Assembly (NCBI GenBank): GCA_028284925.1
Contig: JANQQT010000132.1
Location: 1 to 32,708, forward strand
Direction: 5' to 3'
DNA: 32,708 bases
Source: Phycisphaeraceae bacterium
GTDB taxonomy: Bacteria > Planctomycetota > Phycisphaerae > Phycisphaerales > Zrk34
Below, piece after piece: positions 1 to 6,847 of the stretch. Position 1 is the stretch's first letter. Each line of letters opens with the position of its first letter. Under the pieces are notes generated by a model. The model saw only the letters and a list, made by a program, of their open reading frames with translations. It was not told the DNA's origin and did not search any database. Made by a program: the position numbers and the translations under genes.

Positions 1-2
1 AA

Positions 3-1274
3 GCAAAGTCCGTCATCTTCCTCCACATGGTCGGCGCCCCCTCACAACTCGACCTCTTCAACCACTGCCCAGACCTCTACAAACACGATGGCAAAAAGAT
101 GCCCGACCACCTCTGGAAAGGCCTCCGCCTTGCCTTCGTCCGCCAACAACCCAACCTCATGGCCCCACTCTGGAAGTTCAAAAAACACGGCGCCTCCGGC
201 CTCCAACTCTCCTCCCTCCTCCCAAACCTCTCCACCGTCGCCGATGAACTCTGCGTCATCAACTCCCTCCACACCGAACAATTCAACCACGCCCCCGCAC
301 AACTCATGGCACAAACCGGTTTCGGTCGCTACGGTCGTCCCGCCATCGGCGCATGGGCCTCCTACGGCCTCGGCTCCCTCAACCAGAACCTCCCCGCATT
401 CGTCGTTATGAACACCGGCCTCATCGCCGGCGCAGGCAACTCCATGTGGGGTTCCGGCTTCCTCCCCTCCGTCTATCAGGGCGTTGAGTTCCGCTCCAAA
501 GGCGACCCCGTCCTCTTCCTCTCCAACCCCACCGGCGTCACACTCGCGGACCGCAAAAAAACAATTGACAAAATCAACGAGCTGAACAAAATCCAACTCG
601 CCGACATCGCCGATCCCCGGATCGCCACACGCATCGCCCAGTACGAAATGGCGTTCCGCATGCAAACCTCCGTCCCCGAACTCATGGACACCTCAAAGGA
701 ACCCCAACACATCCACACCCTCTACGGCACGAAACCCGGATCCGCCTCCTTCGCCAACAACTGCCTCCTCGCACGTCGCCTCGTCGAACGCGGCGTCCGT
801 TTCGTACAGCTCAACGATCAGGGTTGGGACCACCACTCCGCCATCGCATCAGGCCTCCCGCGAAAAGCAAAACAAATCGACCAGCCCATCGCCGCACTCA
901 TCAAAGACCTCAAACAACGAGGCCTCCTCGAATCAACTCTCATCGTCATTGCCTCCGAGTTTGGCCGAACCCCCATGGTCCAGGGCGTCTCCAACGGCGG
1001 AACACCCCAACCCAAACGCGCCGGCCGCGACCACCACAAAGACGCTTTCTCCTCCGTCTTCGTCGGCGGCGGAACAAAGCCCGGCTACACCTACGGCAAA
1101 ACCGACGAAATCGGATTCCACCCCGCACAAGACCCCATGCACATCAACGACTTCCACGCAACCATCCTCCACCTCCTCGGCATCGACCACGAAAAACTTA
1201 CCTTCAGATTCCAGGGCAGACCCTACCGCCTCACCGACATCGCCGGAAAAGTCGCCGACAAACTCCTCGCCTGA
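3..1274 (+). CDS. DUF1501 family protein, 5' end cut by window
   Basis: The reading frame is open from base 3, and the residues before the first Met ([19 protein letters not shown]) already match the conserved start of the DUF1501 domain, where K-S-V-I-x-L-x-M-x-G-G-P-S is usual. The Met at base 27 is therefore internal and the true start lies upstream of the window. Conserved family motifs follow in order: GWDHH (about base 827), EFGRTP (about 957), GRDHH (about 1026), and a C-terminal block with [13 protein letters not shown] and [11 protein letters not shown]1501 proteins have an alkaline-phosphatase/sulfatase-like fold, are abundant in planctomycetes, and usually follow a DUF1549/DUF1553 cytochrome-type gene; that partner would lie off the left edge. 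They are commonly exported through a Tat signal, which is not visible here. The substrate is unknown. Third positions are almost all C or A. The family call is firm; the biochemical role is not. Confidence 0.93.
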   Translation, partial: AKSVIFLHMVGAPSQLDLFNHCPDLYKHDGKKMPDHLWKGLRLAFVRQQPNLMAPLWKFKKHGASGLQLSSLLPNLSTVADELCVINSLHTEQFNHAPAQLMAQTGFGRYGRPAIGAWASYGLGSLNQNLPAFVVMNTGLIAGAGNSMWGSGFLPSVYQGVEFRSKGDPVLFLSNPTGVTLADRKKTIDKINELNKIQLADIADPRIATRIAQYEMAFRMQTSVPELMDTSKEPQHIHTLYGTKPGSASFANNCLLARRLVERGVRFVQLNDQGWDHHSAIASGLPRKAKQIDQPIAALIKDLKQRGLLESTLIVIASEFGRTPMVQGVSNGGTPQPKRAGRDHHKDAFSSVFVGGGTKPGYTYGKTDEIGFHPAQDPMHINDFHATILHLLGIDHEKLTFRFQGRPYRLTDIAGKVADKLLA

Positions 1275-1638
1275 CCACCCCTGTTCCCTTTCCTTAAAAT
1301 ACACATAATTAGCCCCCGATGCCCTCGTCGGGCGCGCGCCGTGTAAATCGAACTATTCGCGCGCATCAGGAGCGAATAAACCACAAACGGACTCCCGCCA
1401 AAAAAACTCTCACACCTCCATATACCCCTCCTCGCCTCTAACCCCTGAATACCCAATACCTTACGTCAACAAAAAGAACATCCAAAAAAACTTCCGTGGA
1501 GCCGAAAATCCCCTTGCGTCCTAACCAAAATTTTGCTAATTTGTAACACAGACATCCGGTAGAGTCTGTTTGATCCACCATTTCAGTAGTGCTCTGTTCT
1601 TGAGTGATTGGAAGAAATTTGATTTGAAAGGTAATCCA
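1275..1638. other. Gene-free stretch between DUF1501 and PEP-CTERM genes
   Basis: No credible coding region was seen. The stretch holds a diverged copy of the hairpin repeat found again at 2.9 and 3.2 kb (1308-1378). Just before the next gene is an AT-rich patch (about 1512-1550) that could contain its promoter: TTGCGT near 1514 and an extended TGCTAAT near 1538, but no match is strong. The frame of the PEP-CTERM gene is open back to 1570, but those residues do not look like a signal peptide. Confidence 0.5.
1308..1378. repeat. Diverged copy of the CCCT-loop hairpin repeat
   Basis: Arms CCCGATG (1315-1321) and CGTCGGG (1326-1332) pair with one G-U around a CCCT loop. They are followed by GGGCGCGC, then A-rich sequence, a second CGCGCG tract, and ATCAG-GAG-CGA-ATAAA. 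The same order occurs at 2913-2995 and 3223-3310. The stem bases differ between copies yet still pair, so the hairpin itself appears to be conserved. It reads as a dispersed intergenic palindrome family rather than a plain terminator. Confidence 0.6.
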
Positions 1639-2682
1639 ATGAGAAGCATGATCGTATGGCATCGGCCCTCGCGCGCACTTCGCTTGCCCTCTATCCTTGT
1701 CGCCGTACTTCTCTTCTTCTCAACCAAACCAGCGTCCGCAGTCGACACCATCGTCGTCGATTCGCCCGTCTTCTCCGGCATCTTCGGCTCGCGAATACTC
1801 AATTACAACACACCCAACGATGTTAACAACATCAACAATCCCTATGACATGATCCATCATGTCAACAGTCCCGCAGGCTATGACGCAATTCAATACGACG
1901 CCGGACGAGGCTATGGCTTCGAAGTCCTCAGCCCTGGAAACGGCGGAAGAAACACCTCCGCCAGATTCGGCCCCTTCGATGATTCACCAAACGGTCGCAA
2001 CCGCTTCGCCGACTCCCTCCCCGATGAAATCTACGATTCCTTTATCGGCTTCAAATCCTACTCCACCCCTCGTGTACACGATCCGCCGGAAGGCGGCATC
2101 TTCCGCATCGATGTCCCCAACGGACTATACCGCTTCGTCGGCGCTTTCGGTGACTCAGACAACCCCCACGGACACCGCGTCATCGTCGAGGATGGCGGCG
2201 CAGGGGCCATCGGTGCGTTCGGCCCAAATCACCAGATCCTCGTCGGAAATCACGACCAGTCCCAATTCAACATCGGCCAGGCAAGAGGTGATTGCCTTGG
2301 CTGTGGCGTGTTCGCCCGCGTCGGGTTCACCGACATTCTCGCAACCGATTTCTTCCCGCCATTACCACAGGGCGCCGGCGCAACACCCGTCTTCGTCGAC
2401 TACGGCGCCGATGGTGAAATTTCCGCTACCGGACCGGACAGCCCCATCCTCGAAGTTACCCAGGGATACATCCGCGTTCACCTCCTCAAGGCAATCACCG
2501 CCGTCGGGCCCGGCGGCAAATCAAACGCCACGCAGGATGACCCCAACGGTACGGACATCGTCCTCTTCGAAGTCATCCCCGTCATCGATCTTACCGAACC
2601 CCCCGTCATCCCCGAACCCGCCACACTCTCCCTCCTCGCCGTCACCTCCCTCGCATTCATCCGAAGACGCCCCACAAACTAA
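1639..2682 (+). CDS. PEP-CTERM sorting domain protein
   Basis: The protein has 347 aa from the ATG at 1639. This start is chosen because it gives a clean signal peptide: a basic MRSMIVWHRPSRALR, a hydrophobic LPSILVAVLLFF, and a likely cleavage after KPASA. The frame extends upstream to 1570 but those residues are not signal-like. The C-terminus carries VIPEPATLSLLAV, a short hydrophobic stretch and the basic tail IRRRPTN. This is the tripartite PEP-CTERM sorting signal recognised by exosortase-type membrane proteases in bacteria that make exopolysaccharide. The body (about residues 30-320) is Gly/Asp/Asn/Pro-rich, beta-type, and has no motif I recognise; a discoidin-like or galactose-binding-like sandwich is possible. 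No exosortase gene is in the window, so sorting must be done in trans. A secreted, surface-anchored protein is likely, and the specific function is unknown. Confidence 0.88.
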   Translation: MRSMIVWHRPSRALRLPSILVAVLLFFSTKPASAVDTIVVDSPVFSGIFGSRILNYNTPNDVNNINNPYDMIHHVNSPAGYDAIQYDAGRGYGFEVLSPGNGGRNTSARFGPFDDSPNGRNRFADSLPDEIYDSFIGFKSYSTPRVHDPPEGGIFRIDVPNGLYRFVGAFGDSDNPHGHRVIVEDGGAGAIGAFGPNHQILVGNHDQSQFNIGQARGDCLGCGVFARVGFTDILATDFFPPLPQGAGATPVFVDYGADGEISATGPDSPILEVTQGYIRVHLLKAITAVGPGGKSNATQDDPNGTDIVLFEVIPVIDLTEPPVIPEPATLSLLAVTSLAFIRRRPTN

Positions 2683-2796
2683 CCCAGGAGATTCGCTCCC
2701 TTCCCACAACAGAAACACCAACTCTCCTCAACCCCACGTACCAACCAACTCAAGGTCCGTGGGGATTTTCATAACCCCTTTCCCTTGCCACGCTGC

Positions 2797-3105
2797 CTTT
2801 CAAAAGAGTCCGCGCCTCCCTCCAAATCCAACCACCACTATAATCTCCAACAAAAACCGCACACCCATTACCTACGCCTTCCAAATTCACTCCCAAACTC
2901 GAGTACCAAACTTTATTAACCCCACGCGCCCTCGCGTGGGGCGCGCCGCGGAAAACTACACGACGCGCGAATCAGAGGACGATAAAATCTCGCTACTTCA
3001 TTCAATATCAAATCTCCCTCCCACCACCAAATCCACACACACCCTCCCAAACAACCCATATCAACCCCGTTAGCCCCACGTGTCCCCACGTGGGGCCCGT
3101 GTCAC
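2797..3105. repeat. Long direct repeat, unit 1 (about 310 bp)
   Basis: This is the first full unit of a tandem repeat. It begins with a CAAAAGA-GTCCGCGCC segment followed by A/C-rich DNA. Next comes the hairpin CCCCACGCG-CCCT-CGCGTGGGG (2920-2941, 9-bp stem), a GCGCGCCGCGG tract and AATCAGAGGACGATAAA. It then has about 100 bases nearly identical to unit 2, ending in a second perfect hairpin GCCCCACGTG-TCCC-CACGTGGGGC (3073-3096, 10-bp stem). Both loops are pyrimidine tetraloops. Confidence 0.85.
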
Positions 3106-3423
3106 ATCCCAAAAGAATCCGCGCCTTCCCCCAAATCCAACCAACAACATCACCTCCAACAAATAGCACACTCCCATTTCCCTATTTCTCGATTACACAT
3201 CCAGACTCCAATCTTCCCCCCTTATTAACCCCACGCCCTACTTCCGGGGGCGCGTGGGGCGCGCCGCAGAAAACTACCCAACGCGCGAACCAGAGGACGA
3301 TAAAGTCTATCTATTTCATTCAATATCAAATCTCCCTCCCACCACCAAATCCACACACACCCTCTCAAACAACCCATATCAACCCCGTTAGCCCCACGTG
3401 TCCCCACGTGGGGCCCGTGTTGC
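3106..3423. repeat. Long direct repeat, unit 2 (about 318 bp)
   Basis: This is the second copy. From TTCATT (3315) through the second hairpin (3391-3414) it matches unit 1 (2997-3096) base for base except about one change, at an offset of 318. The first hairpin (3229-3259) has an 8-base insertion of the type CCTACTTCCGGGG, yet CCCCACGC and GCGTGGGG still pair. The first third (3106-3221) is more diverged. High identity next to diverged blocks suggests conversion, or constraint on part of the unit. Confidence 0.85.
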
Positions 3424-3487
3424 ATCTCAAAAGAATCCGTGCCTCTCCCCAAATCTAACCAACCAACATCCATCTCCTGTAAAAACA
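3424..3487. repeat. Direct repeat, partial third unit
   Basis: A third start of the unit (CAAAAGAATCCGTGCC, then CCCCAAATCTAACCAACCAACATC) is clearly related to 3109-3160 and 2800-2845, but it breaks off near 3487. The array is thus two complete units with a truncated third. Confidence 0.7.
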
Positions 3488-3605
3488 ACAAAATCCCGCA
3501 CCCCCTCCAAGCACCTCTCCGCCCCTAAGTGAGCAAGTGATGTACGTTGTTTGTAGATAAATTATACCTTGACGCCTCAGTGTTACTTTTGAGCTATGAT
3601 GATTG

Positions 3606-4433
3606 ATGGGACGATCAAAGCAAGAAGCTGCGGCATACGTACTAGCCAAGTTTGAAGAGTTTGGAGTCAATGTTCCCCCATCATCGAGATTTGGGAGGAT
3701 GCACGCAGTTCTTTCTCGTGGCAAGGTCATTTCGTCCCAAGACAAAGATTTTCAGATTGCCAGAGAATCTGTACGTGACATACATACGCTGGAGTTTGTG
3801 TTTGAGCATTTAGCACCAATTTGTAAAAGTGTTGAACTGAAAAAGTGTCTAAAGCACTGCGTCAAGGATTCTGTATTACCCCAGATTGATCGTACTAATT
3901 CACCTGGGCGCGACTTCCAATTTCAGCTATTTGTTGCAGCTATATGTGCGAAAGCTGGATTGTATCCTGAATTATTGGAGCCAGATATTATCGTTAACTT
4001 AAATGGGGCAAAACGGGCTATCGCTGTGAAGAGAATTAAATCCGAAGAGGGTTTGATAAAACGGTTTAAGTATGCGCTGAAACAAATTGACAATTCAGTT
4101 CCCGTCGGATTCGTCGTTATGGATATTTCACCGTTGGCCAATCCGCAAAATGAAGACCTGCCAAATGTTTGTGATGCAGAGCTGTCGCGAGCTCATAGAA
4201 AAAGGTGTCAATTCATCGGAACAATGTTGCGCCCGCAGATGATGGAGTGGATTTCCGAAAGGCAGATAATGGGGTTGTTCATCATTGATCATTACTTGCA
4301 ATTTGATGGGAGTGAGTGGGGGGTTCGTTCTTTTACTGATGCTATTTCGTTTGAACGTGGTGTTAGCTCAGAATTTGATTGCTTTAAGCGAGAGTTTGAT
4401 TCGGGCTTTCCAATACCATCAACATTGATTTAG
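3606..4433 (+). CDS. Unrecognised protein with PD-(D/E)XK-nuclease-like core, probably acquired
   Basis: The protein has 275 aa from the ATG at 3606; a TTG directly before it is possible and a stop codon lies just upstream. The central segment resembles the restriction-endonuclease-like core: a helix starting SPGRDFQFQLFVAAICAKAG (about residues 99-118), then EPDIIVNLNG (125-134), then AIAVKRIKSEEG (138-149). That gives P-D (126-127) and K142. The residue two before K142 is Ala, where Asp/Glu is standard, and Gln replaces the usual Glu in the first helix. E147 or E148 could supply a migrated acidic residue. Such proteins often act in DNA restriction or repair, but no methylase or partner gene is present. 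Sample rows are 38-48% G+C against about 67% in the next + gene, and codon use is unlike the neighbours, which suggests transfer. The fold is moderately supported; activity is uncertain. Confidence 0.7.
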   Translation: MGRSKQEAAAYVLAKFEEFGVNVPPSSRFGRMHAVLSRGKVISSQDKDFQIARESVRDIHTLEFVFEHLAPICKSVELKKCLKHCVKDSVLPQIDRTNSPGRDFQFQLFVAAICAKAGLYPELLEPDIIVNLNGAKRAIAVKRIKSEEGLIKRFKYALKQIDNSVPVGFVVMDISPLANPQNEDLPNVCDAELSRAHRKRCQFIGTMLRPQMMEWISERQIMGLFIIDHYLQFDGSEWGVRSFTDAISFERGVSSEFDCFKREFDSGFPIPSTLI

Positions 4434-5027
4434 TCTCTCTAGTTCCCACCACTTACCGCGCCGGACTCCCGACCTTACTTGGAATACTCTCCCGCCACCT
4501 TGCCTTTCCGTTCTCATCAGAACTCCTATCGTAGACTCACTCTGCGCTCGGACTCGCCTCTTCCGCCTTAGGCGTAAGATCCCACGGCACGGTAAACCCA
4601 TTACAGGTACCTCCCATGAATAAGGCCCAAACTCCCCATTCACAGGATCAACTGCCCCATCCTCCCGCGTCCTATGCACCATCACAATCCAGTCCGCATT
4701 AAGCTCCGAAATCGTCGGATACTTCTCTCCATGCTGCACCCGATACAATTCCAGTTGACTCCGCAACGTCTGAAGTTGCGTCAGAAGACTCGACCTCTTC
4801 GAACACTCACTCGCTTCACATCTCCTCTCCGGTGCCACCACCCCAAGCAAACACGTCCCCGCCAACAACACAAACCCCGTCACAATCGCCAACACCCTCT
4901 TATTCCATTCCGAAACATTCCAGGCCAAATGAGTATACACAACTTCATACTCCTTCCTCACCCGGAACTCCCACCCGATTAACCAAAAATAACATACAAT
5001 CCCCTCATCACAAAACCTCTTTGTCAA
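4419..5027 (-). pseudogene. Decayed type II secretion pseudopilin (GspG-like) relic
   Basis: The middle of this frame, SSLLTQLQTLRSQLELYRVQ followed by HGEKYPTISELNADW and EFGPYSWEVPV, matches the C-terminal half of planctomycete GspG-like pseudopilins. After about base 4605 the frame becomes Arg-rich nonsense. In the neighbouring frame the sequence continues sensibly as NGFTVPWDLTPKAEEASPSAE and stops at 4537-4539, so one base appears to be missing near 4604-4606. The N-terminal half is also degenerate: GFVLLAGTCLLGVVAPERR stands where a prepilin has GFTLIEL and a hydrophobic helix, and no prepilin-peptidase motif survives. The extended 3' end overlaps the convergent gene by 15 bases, as expected for read-through after a frameshift. 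It could be annotated as an intact 202-aa hypothetical protein; I consider it a relic. Confidence 0.62.
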
Positions 5028-5036
5028 GGATTCCCC

Positions 5037-6257
5037 ATGGCCGCCACTTCTCCCCTTCGCCCAGTCCTCTCAACCCTCCCCCTCCTCATATCACTCACCA
5101 CCCTCCTCACACCCACTCCCTCCCTCGCCCAAAAACCCGCCGCCCTTCCCACCCAGTTCACCGTCCTCTTCTCCTTCGGGTATGGCGAAGACGACCTCTT
5201 CCCCAAAGACCCCAAAACCTACGAAAAATTCCTCACCCAAATCAAAGCCGCCCACTACACCGCCGTCATGGGCACATACGCCCCCTGGAAAGTAGACCTC
5301 TGCAAAAAGCACAACCTCAAATTCGTCGTCAACCTCCTCCACTCCGCACACCACGTCTACAAAAACCCCGCCGCCGCCGAAAAACTCTGCCGTTCCCTTC
5401 GAAACAATCCCACCATCTGGGGCTACCATCTTTTCTCCGACATGAACTACAAAACAGCCAAAGGTCGATCACGTGACATCGCCAACGTCCACACCTGGGA
5501 TCCTACCCATCCCACCTACGTCGGCTCATACAAACTCTCAGGCAACGCCCGACTCATCAACCCTGATGTACACGCCTACTACGACTTCCACTGGCGACGC
5601 GGCACACACAAACACTTCCCCAACCTCATCTCCGCACTCAACACCGCCAAAAACAAAAACGCCGTCTTCTACCGATGGATCCGCGTCACGCCCGGACGAC
5701 CCGGCAACCCCGACCGCGCCCGCTACACACTCAATACCTCCATCGCATGTGGCCTCAAAGGCGTCTTCTGGTTCATCGGCCACGACCTCGTCAATCGCAA
5801 AACATGGCAATGGACCCAATACGGCAAGGACATCGCCGCCATCAACGCCCAACTCCACCCTCTCATCCCCGAATTCTCCAAACTCCCCAACCCCCACGCC
5901 GTCTACTCCACTCCCACCACCCTCACCAACAAGGGTCGCCCCAAAGGCGACAAATCCCCCTCCATCCCTCAACCCCTCAAACCCCTCCCAAAGACCCTCC
6001 CCTTCACCGTCACATCAGGCGAAGCCGTCATCGCCCACTTCAAAACCAGTAAGTCCACCACCCACTTCCTCTTCGCCAACCACAACGCCCACGGTTCCCA
6101 ATCCATGACGCTCAAATTCAAACCCAACACCAGCCCCAAATCTCTCGCCATCCTCAACCGCAAAACCAAATCATGGAAGCCACTCAAACTCACCAACAAC
6201 CAAACCACCTTCCCCATCCCCAACGCTGCCTCCCAACTCATTAGAATTCAAAACTAG
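5037..6257 (+). CDS. Secreted TIM-barrel protein, glycoside-hydrolase-like
   Basis: The protein has 406 aa from the ATG at 5037, with AAGGA 6 bases upstream. A signal peptide is visible: hydrophobic STLPLLISLTTLL and cleavage near PSLAQ. Residues about 40-290 read as a beta/alpha barrel with recurring strand signatures (TAVMGTYAPW, LKFVVNLL, IWGYHLFSDMN, NPDVHAYYDFHW, FYRWIRV, LKGVFWFIG). This is the order seen in GH42-like and related barrel hydrolases. At the strand ending GYHLFSDMN, related proteins often read DEP; here it is D-M-N, so a usual catalytic Glu may be missing. The C-terminal part (about 310-406) looks like a beta-sandwich add-on. The coding strand has almost no G: row 5101-5160 holds 36 C and 4 G. 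It stands alone, with no neighbour of matching function. The fold is a fair guess; the substrate is unknown. Confidence 0.8.
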   Translation: MAATSPLRPVLSTLPLLISLTTLLTPTPSLAQKPAALPTQFTVLFSFGYGEDDLFPKDPKTYEKFLTQIKAAHYTAVMGTYAPWKVDLCKKHNLKFVVNLLHSAHHVYKNPAAAEKLCRSLRNNPTIWGYHLFSDMNYKTAKGRSRDIANVHTWDPTHPTYVGSYKLSGNARLINPDVHAYYDFHWRRGTHKHFPNLISALNTAKNKNAVFYRWIRVTPGRPGNPDRARYTLNTSIACGLKGVFWFIGHDLVNRKTWQWTQYGKDIAAINAQLHPLIPEFSKLPNPHAVYSTPTTLTNKGRPKGDKSPSIPQPLKPLPKTLPFTVTSGEAVIAHFKTSKSTTHFLFANHNAHGSQSMTLKFKPNTSPKSLAILNRKTKSWKPLKLTNNQTTFPIPNAASQLIRIQN

Positions 6258-6403
6258 CTCGATAAAATTAACGCTTGACATCGTTACGCAATTCTAATGT
6301 CTACCTCTTGAGCTCTAATTCTTTGTCGCCTGTTTCAGATCTCCCCAATCGTCCCAATTCCGCCCCTGTTCACCCCAAAATCCACTCTGGATGCCCCCGA
6401 AAA

Positions 6404-6431
6404 CGAAGCCCCTGTGCGCACAAACGCTTCG
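6404..6431. repeat. Palindrome A of a matched pair (TGTGCGCACA core)
   Basis: CGAAGC (6404-6409) pairs with GCTTCG (6426-6431) around the perfect palindrome TGTGCGCACA (6413-6422). It aligns over 28 bases without gaps to the copy at 6488. A change at one side of the core is matched at the other, which keeps the palindrome. Either a dimeric-protein site or an RNA/DNA hairpin would fit. Confidence 0.6.
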
Positions 6432-6487
6432 CTTCCACAACGCCAACCTTACTGCCCGATGATCGACCAACTTGAGACCGCAAAAAA

Positions 6488-6515
6488 CGAATCACTTATG
6501 CGCATAAATCCTTCG
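6488..6515. repeat. Palindrome B of a matched pair (TTATGCGCATAA core)
   Basis: This is the second member of the pair, 84 bases downstream. CGAA (6488-6491) and TTCG (6512-6515) flank TTATGCGCATAA (6496-6507), a perfect 12-base palindrome. Relative to copy A the core differs by G to A on the left and C to T on the right, a paired change that preserves symmetry. Both are preceded by an A-run. Confidence 0.6.
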
Positions 6516-6847
6516 CCATTCTCAATGAAATCCACCTAATTCCCTGATGGGTAATGGTTTACGCTCATTTCGCGCTCCTCGGTCAGCCCTCGCCTAACTC
6601 CGCCGAAGCGCGCACAATCGGGTCGTTAATCTGCTCCAAAATTTCCCACTTCGCGCCTTTTCGACCCAAAAACACCCCTAAATCACCTCCAAATTTCCCG
6701 TTTCGACCGTTTTCGACCCCCGTTTTTCGCCCAAAATCGACCCCGGCTCGTTTTTGTTACTCGCCAAAAGTCAAGTCAAAAACAGGATTTCTGCCGTCGC
6801 AAAACATTAGATATCGAAAATAAAACCGAACCCATATTGATTCTCGC

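Larger units (their letters stand above)
2683..3605. other. Repeat-bearing gene-free stretch
   Basis: This is a 0.9 kb stretch without credible genes. Its centre is a two-and-a-bit-copy direct repeat with strong hairpins (2797-3487). The long open frames across it are Ser/Pro/Thr-rich artefacts of pyrimidine-rich DNA. From about 3530 the composition turns AT-rich, leading into the foreign-looking gene. TTGACG at 3569 and TATGAT at 3595 are 20 bases apart, too far for a standard promoter. Confidence 0.5.
6258..6847. other. Gene-free stretch with matched palindromes
   Basis: This 590-bp stretch lies between the convergent ends of the TIM-barrel gene and thiC. No credible coding sequence was seen; the two short open frames here lack ribosome sites and protein-like composition. 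It contains two related palindromes 84 bases apart (6404-6431 and 6488-6515) and four TCGACC hexamers between 6661 and 6742, each in a T- or A-run context. No clear terminator hairpin with a T-run was found for either gene. Confidence 0.5.

Noticed and set aside
1859-3073. Long Ser/Pro/Thr-rich open frame on + overlapping the PEP-CTERM gene and repeat array
   Set aside because: It is out of frame with a well-supported gene and its composition is what pyrimidine-rich DNA gives by chance. It crosses hairpin repeats.
2797-3487. CRISPR array
   Set aside because: Units are over 300 bases, with only two full copies, no short repeat-spacer alternation and no cas genes.
3569-3600. Promoter TTGACG / TATGAT before the nuclease-like gene
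   Set aside because: The 20-base spacer is too long for a housekeeping promoter, and the -10 would overlap the start region.
4674-5476. Pro/His/Arg-rich open frames on + opposite the pseudopilin and in the other frames of the TIM-barrel gene
   Set aside because: They are shadows of the C-rich strand. The TIM-barrel frame has a ribosome site and signal peptide.
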